64,000 nt of DNA from Arthrobacter humicola (GCF_022803015.1 NZ_JAFKON010000003.1:1-64000), one strand, 5' to 3'. Counted from the stretch's first letter, positions 33,512-42,899 are shown. Program-made: numbers and translations. Notes: generated by a model from the sequence alone, not told the origin.

Positions 33512-33642
33512 CGCAGGATTCGGCGCAGATGGGCCCGATCCGGCGGGACCGCGCACGCCTGTGGCACCCTTATGCCCCGGCGTCCCCGGATCTTCCGTTG
33601 TGGGAGGTCGAGGCGGCCAGCTCTCCCCCACGCCGCCGGTAA
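33508..33642 (+). pseudogene. bioA: N-terminal fragment of adenosylmethionine-8-amino-7-oxononanoate aminotransferase
   Basis: From ATG 33508 (overlapping the bsaP stop) the frame encodes RRDRARLWHPYAPASPDLPL WEVEAA, the conserved BioA start (LWHPY). After about 38 codons it departs into the repeat at 33.64 kb and stops at 33642. All PLP-binding and catalytic regions are missing, so this copy cannot make 7,8-diaminopelargonate. Confidence 0.75.
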
Positions 33643-33649
33643 ACAAGGA

Positions 33650-34064
33650 GTCCGGAGAAAAGATCTTCAAGAAATCCCTGCAGGTCATGTCGTCAGCAGG
33701 ACCGCGCGACATGAATAGGTACAGGACCAACCACGCCCAGCACAACCAGCCAGAAAGGAGACCCGGATGACGCCACCTCCCAGCAGGCGGAGGACTGACC
33801 AGCCAGGGCTCTGAACCCGCAACCCAAATAACCGAACAGGTCACCGCGGCGGCCATGCACCAGCCGCGACAAGCGTCAGAGGGACCCACTCCGGTCGACG
33901 TACACCCGTTAAAGCAAAAACCCCTCTGACGAGGGGGTTGCTGTGCCCGAGGTGGGACTCGAACTGCATTCCCTCCCTGGCAAACACTGACTCCCGCGGA
34001 AACGTGCGGAATCCGGCCCGATCCGACCACTGTACGACCCGATCCGGGCCGGCCTGTGGAAGTA
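33650..34064 (-). repeat. Composite repeat, copy B
   Basis: On the minus strand this resembles copy A at 13.5-14.0 kb: the arm around 33965-34064 (CCGGATTCCGCACGTTTCCG type sequence), the tRNA-3'-end-like fragment at 33943-33964, a canonical terminator hairpin (acccctc/gaggggg, 33919-33939) with a T run, then the short frame LCWAWLVLYLFMSRGPADDM TC. Its terminator differs from that of copies A and C. It forms the breakpoint that truncates bioA. Confidence 0.65.
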
Positions 34065-34139
34065 CCTCTCCGGGGTGGGGGTCGGGACGTCCCCATGCCC
34101 TCGGCACCGGACTTTCCAGGGCAACAGTAGGCTCAGAAA

Positions 34140-34233
34140 ATGATTCGACGAGTAGATGAGGTCGCAGTGGATTGCCAAAGCCCGGCCGCACTTGCGGAGT
34201 TCTGGTCCTCGGTCCTCATTGGCGAACCAGTGA
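34140..34233 (+). pseudogene. VOC-family (glyoxalase-like) N-terminal fragment
   Basis: ATG 34140 opens IRRVDEVAVDCQSPAALAEF followed by WSSVLIGEPVN, the start of a glyoxalase/bleomycin-resistance-like domain. Homology stops after about 31 codons, just before the convergent GH32 gene. Confidence 0.55.
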
Positions 34234-34253
34234 ACTGCAGTGCGGGGCTGTCA

Positions 34254-35789
34254 TTAGGACAAGGCCGTGACGGCCAGTCTCCGAACAATGGCCGTGCCGC
34301 CTTCCACGCACACGTCGGTGCCCAGGTGCGCGGACAGGGGGAAGACCAGATCGCTCAGGACCACCCTGCCGCCTTGCGCGAAGACCTCCACCGAGCACTG
34401 GTCGACGATTACACGTAGCCTTAGCACACCGCCGTCGAGCTTCACTGGTGCCGACTCAGCCGACGCGAACTTTCCGTGGAAGGCGGTGTTTCCGGAGTTG
34501 CGGCGATCAAGCGTGAGCCGGCTCATCACGGCATCGAAGCTGAGAACCGTTGCGGCGCTCCCGCCCGATCCGCCGAGAAGCCTGAAAGCAACGGTCCGGG
34601 CCGTGCCGGGCAGGATCTCGGCCTCGATCAGCTGGGCTGATCCGGGCGCCGCGGCGGGCAGTTGCACCAGGGAGTCGTGAAGTTTCAGGTCGTGGATGGT
34701 GCCGGCCGGCTCCCCACGGTCCAACGGCAGCACCGGGCGCTGCACCAGGCGCGGCAAACCGTCGACCGTCGCGAGTTCGACCTCGCGGGCAAGCGACATC
34801 CCGGAGCGCCACGGGGACGTGGGCAAAGAGTTGGCATAGTCCCAGTTGTTCATCCAGCCGATCATGATGCGGCGGTTCTCCGGGGCGTTGCTGAAGGAGA
34901 CAGCGGCATAGTAGTCACGTCCCCAGTCGAGCCACAGGCAGTGTCTGAGATCCGTGGTCCCGTCGGCATCCGCTGGAGCAAGTGAATCAGAGTCGGCGGT
35001 GAACTGCACCCCATCGAAGTCGCCGACGAAGTACTGCCCTCCGGAGCCGCCGGCCACGGCACCCGGGTTGATGTTGACCACCAGGACCCACTTGACGTTG
35101 TCCGGGTCTCCGTCGACGGGGAGCGGGAACAGGTCGGGGCATTCCCATTCGCCTCCTGTGGCGTTTGCGGGGCCGAAGGTGCTCAGGTATTCCCAGTCCT
35201 TGAGGTTGGCCGAGCGGTACAGCACAACCTGCTGGTGCTGGGCCTCCACCGCCACCATGACCCAGCAGGAACCGGCCGGTACCTCGTAGCGGAACACCTT
35301 GGGGTCCCGGAAATGGGCCGAGCCGCGGCCAAGCACCGGGTTGCCAGCGTATTTGCTCCACGTCATGCCGGCGTCCGTGGAGAACGCGAGAGACTGGGCT
35401 TGTGTCCCCTGGTGCACCGAGCCTTCCTTGAAGGCGCTCGTGTAGATGGCCACGAGGGCCGGATCTTCCACCGTGCCGAATCCCGAGGTATTGCCGTGGT
35501 CCACCACGATACTGCCGGAAAAGACGTCTTCATCCTCGTCGCAGGCGATGGCAACCGGGTGTTCGGTCCAGTGCAGAAGGTCGGTTGAGGTGGCGTGTCC
35601 CCAGGACATGTTGCCCCAGACGTTGTCGAAGGGGTTGTTTTGGTAGAAGAGATGGTAGACGCCCTGGTGCCACACCAGTCCGTTGGGGTCGTTCAGCCAC
35701 GTGTTCTTGGCTGTGTAGTGAAGTATCGGCCGGATGTTGGGGGCGGTGTCTTCGGCGGGGCTGGCAGGGTGCGTTGTTGTTTCAGTCAT
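34254..35789 (-). CDS. Glycoside hydrolase family 32 beta-fructosidase
   Basis: A 511-residue enzyme that releases fructose from beta-fructosides. The nucleophile Asp34 is in WLNDPNG, the stabilising Asp162 in HFRDPK and the acid/base Glu216 in EWECPD; a C-terminal beta-sandwich follows (VIVDQCSVEVFAQGG). There is no signal peptide, so it works inside the cell, fitting a role on imported inulobiose or similar fructo-disaccharides produced by the GH91 enzyme upstream. Its start overlaps the kinase stop by 8 bp. It is the last gene of the DFA operon. Confidence 0.93.
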   Translation of the reverse strand: MTETTTHPASPAEDTAPNIRPILHYTAKNTWLNDPNGLVWHQGVYHLFYQNNPFDNVWGNMSWGHATSTDLLHWTEHPVAIACDEDEDVFSGSIVVDHGNTSGFGTVEDPALVAIYTSAFKEGSVHQGTQAQSLAFSTDAGMTWSKYAGNPVLGRGSAHFRDPKVFRYEVPAGSCWVMVAVEAQHQQVVLYRSANLKDWEYLSTFGPANATGGEWECPDLFPLPVDGDPDNVKWVLVVNINPGAVAGGSGGQYFVGDFDGVQFTADSDSLAPADADGTTDLRHCLWLDWGRDYYAAVSFSNAPENRRIMIGWMNNWDYANSLPTSPWRSGMSLAREVELATVDGLPRLVQRPVLPLDRGEPAGTIHDLKLHDSLVQLPAAAPGSAQLIEAEILPGTARTVAFRLLGGSGGSAATVLSFDAVMSRLTLDRRNSGNTAFHGKFASAESAPVKLDGGVLRLRVIVDQCSVEVFAQGGRVVLSDLVFPLSAHLGTDVCVEGGTAIVRRLAVTALS

Positions 35790-36735
35790 GGGAGTTCTTT
35801 CGGGAAGTTTGGGCCAGTTCCAGGGATCGGATCAGTTCTGCCCGTGTTGGCGGGTTCGCTCCGTGCCGTCCGACGGTTATGGCCGCAGCGAGCGAGGCGG
35901 CTGTTCCCAGGCGGGTGAGTTTGCCGTAGCCGAAATCGTCCTCGGGGTCCTGGATGAGGCCCTCGATAAGCGATGACATGTAAGAGTCGCCTGCGCCGAC
36001 AGTGTCTTTGACGACCACTGGCGATGCCGGCACTTCGATCTCGGCGGCATTCGACCGCAGATAGGATCCGGATGCGCCATCCGTGATGATTGCCAGTTCT
36101 GTCCCGAGATCAAGCAGCCGCCGCGCGATGTCGTGAGGGGACGTGCCGGGGTAGAGCCACTGGGCATCGTCCGTACTGAGCTTCACGACCGTAGTCAGGG
36201 CAACTGTGTGTTCGAAGGTCCTGAGCGCTTCAGCGTGGCTGTGGAGCAGTGTCGGGCGGATGTTGGGGTCGTACGTGATCAAGCAGCGGCGGGAGAACAG
36301 TTCCAGCAAGGACCGGACTTGGGTTGCTCCGGGTTCCATGAAGGAGGCCAGTGACCCCGTGTGCAGCACCTTCGGGAGGAACGTGGGGCTGATTTGGGGG
36401 AGGTTCCATTCGAAGTCGAATTCGTACTCTGCGGAACCACTGCTGTCCAGAAGCGCCCGGGCAGTGGATGTGCGGTTGAGGTGCTCGGCTCCCGGAAGCA
36501 GGCGTACTCCTGCGGTGGCCAGGTGCCGTTGGATGCTCTTGCTGCGTTCATCTCTGCCCAGCGCGGTGAGGAATGCGGTGCTGACGCCTAGCCGACCGAG
36601 TCCGAACGCGACGTTCATACCCGATCCGCCTGGAAACTCGATGGGCCCTGCGGCGGTGTCAATGATGTCGATTATGGCCTCGCCGACGACGACGACATCC
36701 GTTTCAGGGCAGGGGGGAACTGGGGTGCTGTGCAT
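35782..36735 (-). CDS. PfkB-family fructokinase-like carbohydrate kinase
   Basis: A 317-residue ribokinase-fold kinase. The N-terminal substrate motif is IEFPGGSGMNVAFGLGRLGV and the C-terminal ATP/anion hole with catalytic Asp is VVVKDTVGAGDSYMSSLIEG. Fructokinase is the natural role because the adjacent GH32 releases fructose, giving fructose 6-phosphate for glycolysis. It lies between the LacI gene and GH32 on the same strand. Confidence 0.87.
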   Translation of the reverse strand: MHSTPVPPCPETDVVVVGEAIIDIIDTAAGPIEFPGGSGMNVAFGLGRLGVSTAFLTALGRDERSKSIQRHLATAGVRLLPGAEHLNRTSTARALLDSSGSAEYEFDFEWNLPQISPTFLPKVLHTGSLASFMEPGATQVRSLLELFSRRCLITYDPNIRPTLLHSHAEALRTFEHTVALTTVVKLSTDDAQWLYPGTSPHDIARRLLDLGTELAIITDGASGSYLRSNAAEIEVPASPVVVKDTVGAGDSYMSSLIEGLIQDPEDDFGYGKLTRLGTAASLAAAITVGRHGANPPTRAELIRSLELAQTSRKNSHD

Positions 36736-36784
36736 TTGAGGTCCTTGGAGGGTTGTGCGCGTCTCTTACTGGACGCGCTCGAGG

Positions 36785-37876
36785 TCAGGTGTTGGCGTGT
36801 GTAGACGAGTCCGGTGCCGCTCTGCTGGAAGCGTCCGTATGTTTTGGGGAGGCGACGGAATCGCGAAGGACCATGGGACAGGGAAGAGTGGTCGGGTGAG
36901 CGGCGAACAGGTGCAGGTCGGTTTTTCCCTCGATGGCGTCGATCAGGTTTTCGGTTGCCCATGCGCCCATTTCGTAGTGGGGCAGGGCGACGGTTGTCAG
37001 TGCGGGGTAGAGGTTTTCGGCGATGAGTTGTTGGTTGTCGAAACCGACGAAGGAAATGTCGTCCGGAATCCTGAGACCAAGTTCACCGGCGGCCCGGTAC
37101 GCCCCCATGGCCATGCGGTCGTTGTAGCAGAACACGGCCGTGGGCCGGTTCGGGGGTTTCAGGAGGCGCAGCGCCGCCTGGTAACCCCCGGAAACTTCCG
37201 AGTGCTCGGACTGGACCAGTTCTGCGTGGAACGGCAGCCCGGCATCTGCCAGCGTGTCCTTGAAGGCCCTGAGCCGGGAGTGAGTTGCTGGCACGTCGTC
37301 GGTGTTGTTGAGCATGCCGATCCGGGTGTGCCCGGCGTCGATCAGGGTTTGCACGGCTGACCGTGCACCGCCGATTTCGTCGGGGATAACGGAGGAAACA
37401 GTTTGGCTGATGTCTTCGGAGTCCACCAGGACTGCCGGGAGTCCGACGAGGTTCTTGGGGACGGCCAGTTTGCGGTGATACATCGTGGCGTACAGAATGC
37501 CGTCTACCTGCCGGTCCAGCAGATCCGCCACATCACTTTCCCTGGAATCCTGGGAGCTGGTGCTGGTGGAGTTGATGATCATGATGTTGTATCCGCGGGC
37601 CCGCGCCGTTTCCTCGGCCCCGAGGATGATCCTGCCTGCGTGGGGGGTGGTGGCGATTTCCTCGCTGATGAACCCGATCATCCCGGAGCGTTGGGTGCGC
37701 AGGGCCTGGGCGAGCCGGTTGGGCCCGTAACCCAGCCGTTGGGCCGCTTCGTGGACCCGTTCCCTCGTCTCCACCCCCACCCGGGCGTAGGCAACGTCAT
37801 TGAGGACGTGGGAGACCGTCGTGACAGAGACGCCGGCTGCGGCTGCCACGTCCTTGATGCCAACCGACTTGTTCAT
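36785..37876 (-). CDS. LacI-family repressor of the fructan/DFA operon
   Basis: A 363-residue regulator: helix-turn-helix with hinge at residues 6-60 (IKDVAAAAGVSVTTVSHVLN and GYGPNRLAQALRT) and a periplasmic-binding-like sensor (DISFVGFDNQQLIAENLYP). It sits in the operon it probably controls. The TGCCAAATCGACTTGGCA palindrome in the promoter at 42762 is a suitable LacI operator, with a second site at 42882. The inducer would be a DFA, an inulobiose or fructose derivative. Confidence 0.9.
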   Translation of the reverse strand: MNKSVGIKDVAAAAGVSVTTVSHVLNDVAYARVGVETRERVHEAAQRLGYGPNRLAQALRTQRSGMIGFISEEIATTPHAGRIILGAEETARARGYNIMIINSTSTSSQDSRESDVADLLDRQVDGILYATMYHRKLAVPKNLVGLPAVLVDSEDISQTVSSVIPDEIGGARSAVQTLIDAGHTRIGMLNNTDDVPATHSRLRAFKDTLADAGLPFHAELVQSEHSEVSGGYQAALRLLKPPNRPTAVFCYNDRMAMGAYRAAGELGLRIPDDISFVGFDNQQLIAENLYPALTTVALPHYEMGAWATENLIDAIEGKTDLHLFAAHPTTLPCPMVLRDSVASPKHTDASSRAAPDSSTHANT

Positions 37877-37936
37877 TTGTCTCCCACGTCCTTATGTTGA
37901 TGCTGATTCTACGTCCGGGTAATTGCTTAGTGCGTT

Positions 37937-39361
37937 TTATTCGTCCCAGGGGCCGGATGGCGATCCCCGGGGGTCTCGCCGGGCCTGAGCCGGATACTGG
38001 TCCACAAGTGCATGTGCCGCCTCGACACCGATCGTGGGTGTGGCCCTAAAGGCGTTAACAGCCCTGTCTGCGATAACTTGGGCGTCACTTCCGGAATCAA
38101 GGATCGTATTCCGCGCTGATTCGGAATCGACCATGACGGCCGTAACGGCGAGGCCGTCCGAAGCCTCGGTCGTCAACAGAGCGTCCACCTGAGCCGAGAA
38201 GCAGGAGTCACTTGACTTGGAGTGAACGTCCATCGCCACCACGTGGTTGTTGGAGACGAAGTTGCCAACCCCCGCCATCAGCCGGATGATGACAGGCGTC
38301 GCACCTGTCGGCCGGATGCTCTGTGAGTCGATGATCTGGGAGAAGTGGTTGCCGACGACAGAGTTGTTGCTGCCGCTGACACAGAGAAGTCCGTTGAGGT
38401 CATTCAGTCCGTTGTCGACTCCCAGGAAGGGCGTCCAGGGCTCATGGTCACGCAGGAAGTGGTTCGTGGCCACGAGGTTTTCCGAACTATTCGCTTCGAG
38501 AATCAGCATCCCAGGGTAGAACGAATGCAAACGGTTGTTGGTGATGCTTGAACGCGTGACGCCGTTGAGATGGACGCTGCTCGCCCCGCGGGGGAAGACG
38601 TTGTTCGCGGTTATCAGGAGCCCGCCGTGGTTCTCGGCGTAAATCGAGTGACCCTTGAAGCCTGCTCCGACCAGGTTGTCGGTGATCTTTGATGCTTGTC
38701 CCCACCCGCGCAGCTCGATACAGCTTCCGCATTCAGCGATGAAGTTGTCGTGAACGGAAAGCGCGTCCGCGTTGTAGATGGTGAGGGCGTTTTCAAGGTA
38801 GACGAACCCCATGCCGGTTACGCGGAATGAGTCATTGGCGTTCGCGACATAGATACCGGTCTTGCCGTTGACGTAGGTGTTCTCCGGATGCATCCCCGAG
38901 CCGTCCGAGTTGAAGTGCAACCCGTCGATGCAGAAGTTGGAGAACTCGACCGAGCTGATCCGCGGACTCCCGCTTCGCTCAACGTAGAAGGCGGCTCCCT
39001 TGGATTCCTCCCCGTCTCCGCCGAGGGGAATGTCGACGAGAATGCGACTCCCTCCGGGCCACAGCTCATGCAAGTCGGGCCATTCGTCTTCGGGAACGTT
39101 GAACCGGATGCTCGACGACGTAAAGCCGTGTCCCGACCCATGGATCCTGAGGAAGCTGACGTCGATCACCACCTGCGTACGAAGGTGGTAGTCCCCGGGC
39201 GGAATGTAGATCACCGCGCCTGGCTTTCCTCCGTTATTCGCATCGGTGACCGTCTGCCGGTCTTTGATGTCAGCGATGATGCTGTTGATTACTTCACCGA
39301 CGTCCTCGGACGGATTGCCGACGGGCCACGTAGTCACGTCGTAGCAGTTGTTGCTTGACAT
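37937..39361 (-). CDS. GH91 enzyme: intracellular difructose anhydride hydrolase / inulin fructotransferase family
   Basis: A 474-residue right-handed beta-helix protein. NCYDVTTWPVGNPSEDVG, PGAVIYIPPGDYHLRTQ, HGSGHGFTSSSIR and NFIAECGSCIELRGWGQASK are characteristic of GH91. The catalytic acid pair is recalled as Asp and Glu 11 residues apart in family members; here Asp205 and Glu216 fit. Inulin fructotransferases are secreted with a leader, whereas DFA III hydrolases are homologous intracellular enzymes. This one has no signal peptide and lies with an importer, GH32 and kinase, so hydrolysis of imported DFA to inulobiose is the better guess. Distinguishing the two needs residue-level comparison. 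Confidence 0.85.
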   Translation of the reverse strand: MSSNNCYDVTTWPVGNPSEDVGEVINSIIADIKDRQTVTDANNGGKPGAVIYIPPGDYHLRTQVVIDVSFLRIHGSGHGFTSSSIRFNVPEDEWPDLHELWPGGSRILVDIPLGGDGEESKGAAFYVERSGSPRISSVEFSNFCIDGLHFNSDGSGMHPENTYVNGKTGIYVANANDSFRVTGMGFVYLENALTIYNADALSVHDNFIAECGSCIELRGWGQASKITDNLVGAGFKGHSIYAENHGGLLITANNVFPRGASSVHLNGVTRSSITNNRLHSFYPGMLILEANSSENLVATNHFLRDHEPWTPFLGVDNGLNDLNGLLCVSGSNNSVVGNHFSQIIDSQSIRPTGATPVIIRLMAGVGNFVSNNHVVAMDVHSKSSDSCFSAQVDALLTTEASDGLAVTAVMVDSESARNTILDSGSDAQVIADRAVNAFRATPTIGVEAAHALVDQYPAQARRDPRGSPSGPWDE

Positions 39362-39388
39362 AGGTTCTTCCCTTTGTGCTGTGGTTTC

Positions 39389-40447
39389 TCAGCCCTTGAC
39401 GGCGCCGAGCGTCATGCCTGCGACGATCTTGCGCTGCAGGAGAAGTGTGAGGAGGATGACCGGAATCGAGTAGACGGCGGCCAGCGCCGTCATGGATCCC
39501 CAGTCGAGTCCGAACTGGGTCTGGAAATTCGCGATAACCACGGGGGTGGTCTGGGAACGGACCGCGGTCATCAGGAGGGCGAAGAGGAACTCGTTCCAGG
39601 AGGCCAGGAAGGCGAAGATCGCGGTGACTGCGATGCCGCCGGAGACCACCGGGATGACCACCCGCCAGAGGGCGCCGAGCCTGCTGCACCCGTCCACTGT
39701 GGCCGCCTCTTCAAGGTCATTGGGAACTGCCTCGAAGAAGCTGGACATGAGCCAGATGGACAGTGGCAGCGAGATGGTGGTGTGCGCGATGGACAGCGCG
39801 ATCGGGGTGTCCGCGAGTCCCGCAGAGGACATCATCGATGCCAACGGGATGCCGATGGCGACCGGCGGGACCATCCGTGTGACCAGTGCGGCCATGATGA
39901 ACACCCGGCCACTCGGTGTCTTGTAGCGGGTGATCCCGTACGCCGCGGGAACCGCCAGGACCAGGGACAGCAGGGTGCTGATGATGGCGGTCTGGGCGCT
40001 GTTGATGAACGAGGCCAGAACTCCGCTGCGGCCCAGGGCGTTGGTGTAGTTCTCCAGCGTCCATTCCTTGGGAAGGATGGTGGGCGGCACCGCGATGGTG
40101 TCGATCGGCGCCTTGAAGGAAGTGAACAGCAGGTAGAGGAACGGGAATCCGTAGAGGACCATCGCCGCTGCAAGGATGATCCACAGCAGGGTGCGGGTGC
40201 TGCGTCTGCCGGCTTCCAGGCCTTCGGCGTGGTGATTTCTACGGCGGGGACGACCCGTGCCCGAGACTGCCGAAGTGGGCGTCGCCGGCTCGACCGTCAG
40301 GGCTCCGGTGGGGGCAGCACCGGCAGTGGCACCGGACGCCTTGGTGCCGGTGGCCGGGATGGCCGAGACGGCGCCTGCGGGCCGGGGGCGGTAGGCCACC
40401 GCCTCAGCGGCAAAACGGTCGTTGATGGGGGTGTCGGCGGTGCTCAT
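39389..40447 (-). CDS. Carbohydrate ABC permease, MalG-type
   Basis: A 352-residue membrane subunit. A long Ala/Pro-rich cytoplasmic N-terminus of about 85 residues precedes the six-helix core (MVLYGFPFLYLLFTSFKAPI; EAA loop DLEEAATVDGCSRLGALWRV V.P). The end reads LGAVKG, as in sugar importers of the CUT1 class. Its start overlaps the stop of the other permease by 1 bp. The enlarged N-terminus is unusual for the family. Confidence 0.9.
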   Translation of the reverse strand: MSTADTPINDRFAAEAVAYRPRPAGAVSAIPATGTKASGATAGAAPTGALTVEPATPTSAVSGTGRPRRRNHHAEGLEAGRRSTRTLLWIILAAAMVLYGFPFLYLLFTSFKAPIDTIAVPPTILPKEWTLENYTNALGRSGVLASFINSAQTAIISTLLSLVLAVPAAYGITRYKTPSGRVFIMAALVTRMVPPVAIGIPLASMMSSAGLADTPIALSIAHTTISLPLSIWLMSSFFEAVPNDLEEAATVDGCSRLGALWRVVIPVVSGGIAVTAIFAFLASWNEFLFALLMTAVRSQTTPVVIANFQTQFGLDWGSMTALAAVYSIPVILLTLLLQRKIVAGMTLGAVKG

Positions 40448-41334
40448 CAGTTGTCCTTCCCTGGGCGCCAGATGGTCGCGACGGCGAAGAACGCGACGCC
40501 GAGCATGGCCAGCAGGTAGATGGTGCCCATGGCGCTGGCCAGTCCTGGATCGCCGAAGCGGATCATGGTGCGGTAGATCAGCAGGCTCATGGTTTCGGAG
40601 GCGGACTGCGGGCCGCCGTTGGTCTGGATCAGGATGGTGTCAAAGGCCCTGGCTGCGTCGATGCCGCGCACAACCAATGCCACTGCGATGACTGGGCGCA
40701 GGAGCGGCAGGATGATGCTGCAGAGCAGGGTTGGGGCCTTGGCGCCGTCGAGCCGGGCCGCCTCGATGAGGTCGCCGGGGATGTTCTGGAGGCCGGCGAA
40801 GAGAATGAGGCACATGAAGGAGGTGGTAAGCCAGATATCCGGGACGGCCACGGAAAACAGCACGATGTCCGGGTTGGAGAGCCAGCCGATCTGGTTGGGG
40901 TTCTGCAGGATTCCCGCCTGGTGCAGGAGGGTGCCGATGAGCCCGAAGTTGTCGATCATCAGGAATTTCCACAGCAGGCCGGCGACGATGGGCGCGATCA
41001 TCAGCGGGTAAAGGAACACCGTCCGCCAGACCTCGGATTTCCGGCCAAGGGCCGTGAACAGAAGGGCCATTCCCAGCCCGAGGGCGAACTCAAGGGCGAC
41101 CACCACGAGGGTGTAGGCCAGGGTGCGCCAGCCGGCGCCCATGAATGCTTCGGAGGCGAAGGCGCGGATGTAGTTGTCCAGGCCGACGAAGTCGCGGGGG
41201 CCCCCGGCGATCGGGGAGATCTTGAAGAGGCTGTCTGCCACGAGGCGGAACAGCGGGTAGGCCACAAATACTGTCAGGAACAGGGCCGCCGGCGCCATGA
41301 GGTACAGGGCGAAGCGGCGATCGGAGATACGCAC
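40447..41334 (-). CDS. Carbohydrate ABC permease, MalF-type
   Basis: A 295-residue CUT1 permease with six helices: YLMAPAALFLTVFVAYPLFR, and an EAA loop GDLIEAARLDGAKAPTLLCS II.P. It pairs with the MalG-type subunit downstream. No ATPase gene is present; such CUT1 systems usually borrow a shared MsiK-type ATPase encoded elsewhere. Confidence 0.9.
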   Translation of the reverse strand: MRISDRRFALYLMAPAALFLTVFVAYPLFRLVADSLFKISPIAGGPRDFVGLDNYIRAFASEAFMGAGWRTLAYTLVVVALEFALGLGMALLFTALGRKSEVWRTVFLYPLMIAPIVAGLLWKFLMIDNFGLIGTLLHQAGILQNPNQIGWLSNPDIVLFSVAVPDIWLTTSFMCLILFAGLQNIPGDLIEAARLDGAKAPTLLCSIILPLLRPVIAVALVVRGIDAARAFDTILIQTNGGPQSASETMSLLIYRTMIRFGDPGLASAMGTIYLLAMLGVAFFAVATIWRPGKDN

Positions 41335-41398
41335 GGTTTTCTCTTCCGATGGTTGGGGCCGCGGCCGGCACTAGTGTTTCGGTGCCGGCCGCGGAGTC

Positions 41399-42679
41399 TT
41401 ACTTGAGGAGGTCCTGGATCTGCTTTTTCGCGTCGGCCAGGAGAGTTGCGGAGTCGCCGCCGGCTACGGCCTTTTGCAGCATGGGAACCAAGACGGTGTC
41501 CACTATCTGCTGCCATTTGGCAGTGGCAGGGCGCGTGGCCGTTGCCTGGCCCTTGAGGGTCTCGATAAGCGGCTTGAAGCTCTCGTAGCCGGGCTTGTCC
41601 TGGTACTTCTCGAAGGCCGAGATGCGGGAGGCCAGGCCGAGGCTGGATTCGATGCCCAGGTCGTTATGGTCATAGGCGCACTTGACGAACTTCTTGGCAG
41701 CGTCGCTGTTCTTGGTTGCCTTGGGCACAGAGAGGTACCAGGGGCCGGGAACACCGGCAACACCGGCGGAGCCGCCGATCATCGGAGCGGCGCCGACCTT
41801 GCCCGCGACCGGGGAATCCTTGGGGATCTGGCGGTAGGCGTGGGCCCAGAACCGGGTCATCGCGGTCTTGCCCTGGTTGAACAGGTTCTGCGCTGCTGCC
41901 CAGTCGACCTGAGCGGCGCCGGGAGGGGCGGACTTGACCAGGCTGGTGTAGAAGTCGAGCGCGTCCTTGTGCGCGGCGTTGTCGATCACAACGTTGTTGT
42001 TCGCATCGAGGACCATCGGGGAACCGGCCTGGAGGACATGGGCCAGCCATTCGGTTTCGACGCCGCCCTTCACGTCTGTGCCGTACATGCCGTCCTTGGT
42101 GAAGAATTCGGAGATGTCCTGGTATTGCTTCCACGTAGTCGGAGCGGCGAGGTCGTAACCGAACTTGGCCTTGAAGTCGGTCTTGTTCTTGGCGTCCTCG
42201 AAGAGGTCCTTGCGGTACAGGATGATTTCGGAGTTGGTCCAGGCCGGCATGCCGATAAAGTGCCCGTCCACGTTCGCTTCCTTCACGAGCGCGGGGAAGA
42301 TGTCCTTCTTCGCCTCGTCGGTGAAGAGCTCGTCGATGGGCTGGACGGCGTCCTTGAAGCTGGGAAGCCAGACGGAGTCCAGCGCGGCGACGTCGAAGGA
42401 GACGTTGCCGGAGGAGAACTCGCTGGAGAGCCTGTTGAACATGCCGTCGTAAGGAAGTTCGACGAAGTTGACGTTGATGCCTGTATCTTTCGTGCACTGT
42501 TCGGCGACGCCTGTCAGTTCGGCGTGGCCACCGGCCTCGACGAGGACGTTGACGGTGCTCGCGGCGCTACCCGACGTCGCAGCCGGGCCCCCCGCCCCGC
42601 AGGCGGTTGCTGCCAGGAGCACCGCGGTGGACAGCCCGCCAAGGGCGGCGATCCGGGAAATCGTGATTCGAGAGGACAT
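41399..42679 (-). CDS. Carbohydrate ABC substrate-binding lipoprotein
   Basis: A 426-residue family 1 solute-binding protein. The signal peptide ends in lipobox LAATACGAGG. The mature protein has VLVEAGGHAELTGVAEQCTK, FNRLSSEFSSGNVSFDVAAL and FIGMPAWTNSEIILYRKDLF, typical of CUT1 oligosaccharide receptors. It is first in the minus-strand operon leading to GH91 and GH32, so its ligand is probably a difructose anhydride or short fructan. GGGAG precedes ATG 42679. Confidence 0.92.
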   Translation of the reverse strand: MSSRITISRIAALGGLSTAVLLAATACGAGGPAATSGSAASTVNVLVEAGGHAELTGVAEQCTKDTGINVNFVELPYDGMFNRLSSEFSSGNVSFDVAALDSVWLPSFKDAVQPIDELFTDEAKKDIFPALVKEANVDGHFIGMPAWTNSEIILYRKDLFEDAKNKTDFKAKFGYDLAAPTTWKQYQDISEFFTKDGMYGTDVKGGVETEWLAHVLQAGSPMVLDANNNVVIDNAAHKDALDFYTSLVKSAPPGAAQVDWAAAQNLFNQGKTAMTRFWAHAYRQIPKDSPVAGKVGAAPMIGGSAGVAGVPGPWYLSVPKATKNSDAAKKFVKCAYDHNDLGIESSLGLASRISAFEKYQDKPGYESFKPLIETLKGQATATRPATAKWQQIVDTVLVPMLQKAVAGGDSATLLADAKKQIQDLLK

Positions 42680-42761
42680 CGCTGTCGACTCCCTTTCTTT
42701 TGAACGGAATCTACGGTTGGGGTGGAGCTGGGAAACTTCAAGTCTCAGTGAAAAACCGTTT

Positions 42762-42779
42762 TGCCAAATCGACTTGGCA
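42762..42779. promoter_or_regulatory. LacI-type operator of the DFA operon
   Basis: TGCCAAATCGACTTGGCA is an 18-bp palindrome with a central CG, the standard LacI/GalR form, lying 83 bp upstream of the binding-protein start. Confidence 0.7.
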
Positions 42780-42881
42780 TCACATTAGGGGCGGCGACGG
42801 ATGCGTGTCAAGCATCACATCGAAATCCTGCGGACCCTTGACGACGCTATGGCAGCCGCCATACCGTAGCCCACAGCCGAT

Positions 42882-42899
42882 GGGCAAATCGTTTTGGCA
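42882..42899. promoter_or_regulatory. Second LacI-type operator, on the Tat-GH91 side
   Basis: GGGCAAATCGTTTTGGCA matches the first operator at 14 of 18 positions. An overlapping TTTTGGCAAAATGCC follows at 42902-42916. The two operators would control both divergent transcription units with one repressor. Confidence 0.6.

Noticed and set aside
33296..34096. 266-codon minus-strand frame across bsaP, the bioA stub and the repeat
   Set aside because: It is antisense to bsaP and bioA and changes character at the repeat junction. Only the short LCxAWLxLYLF part inside the repeat shows conservation.
41474..42703. 409-codon plus-strand frame opposite the sugar-binding protein
   Set aside because: Antisense shadow of a well-supported lipoprotein gene.
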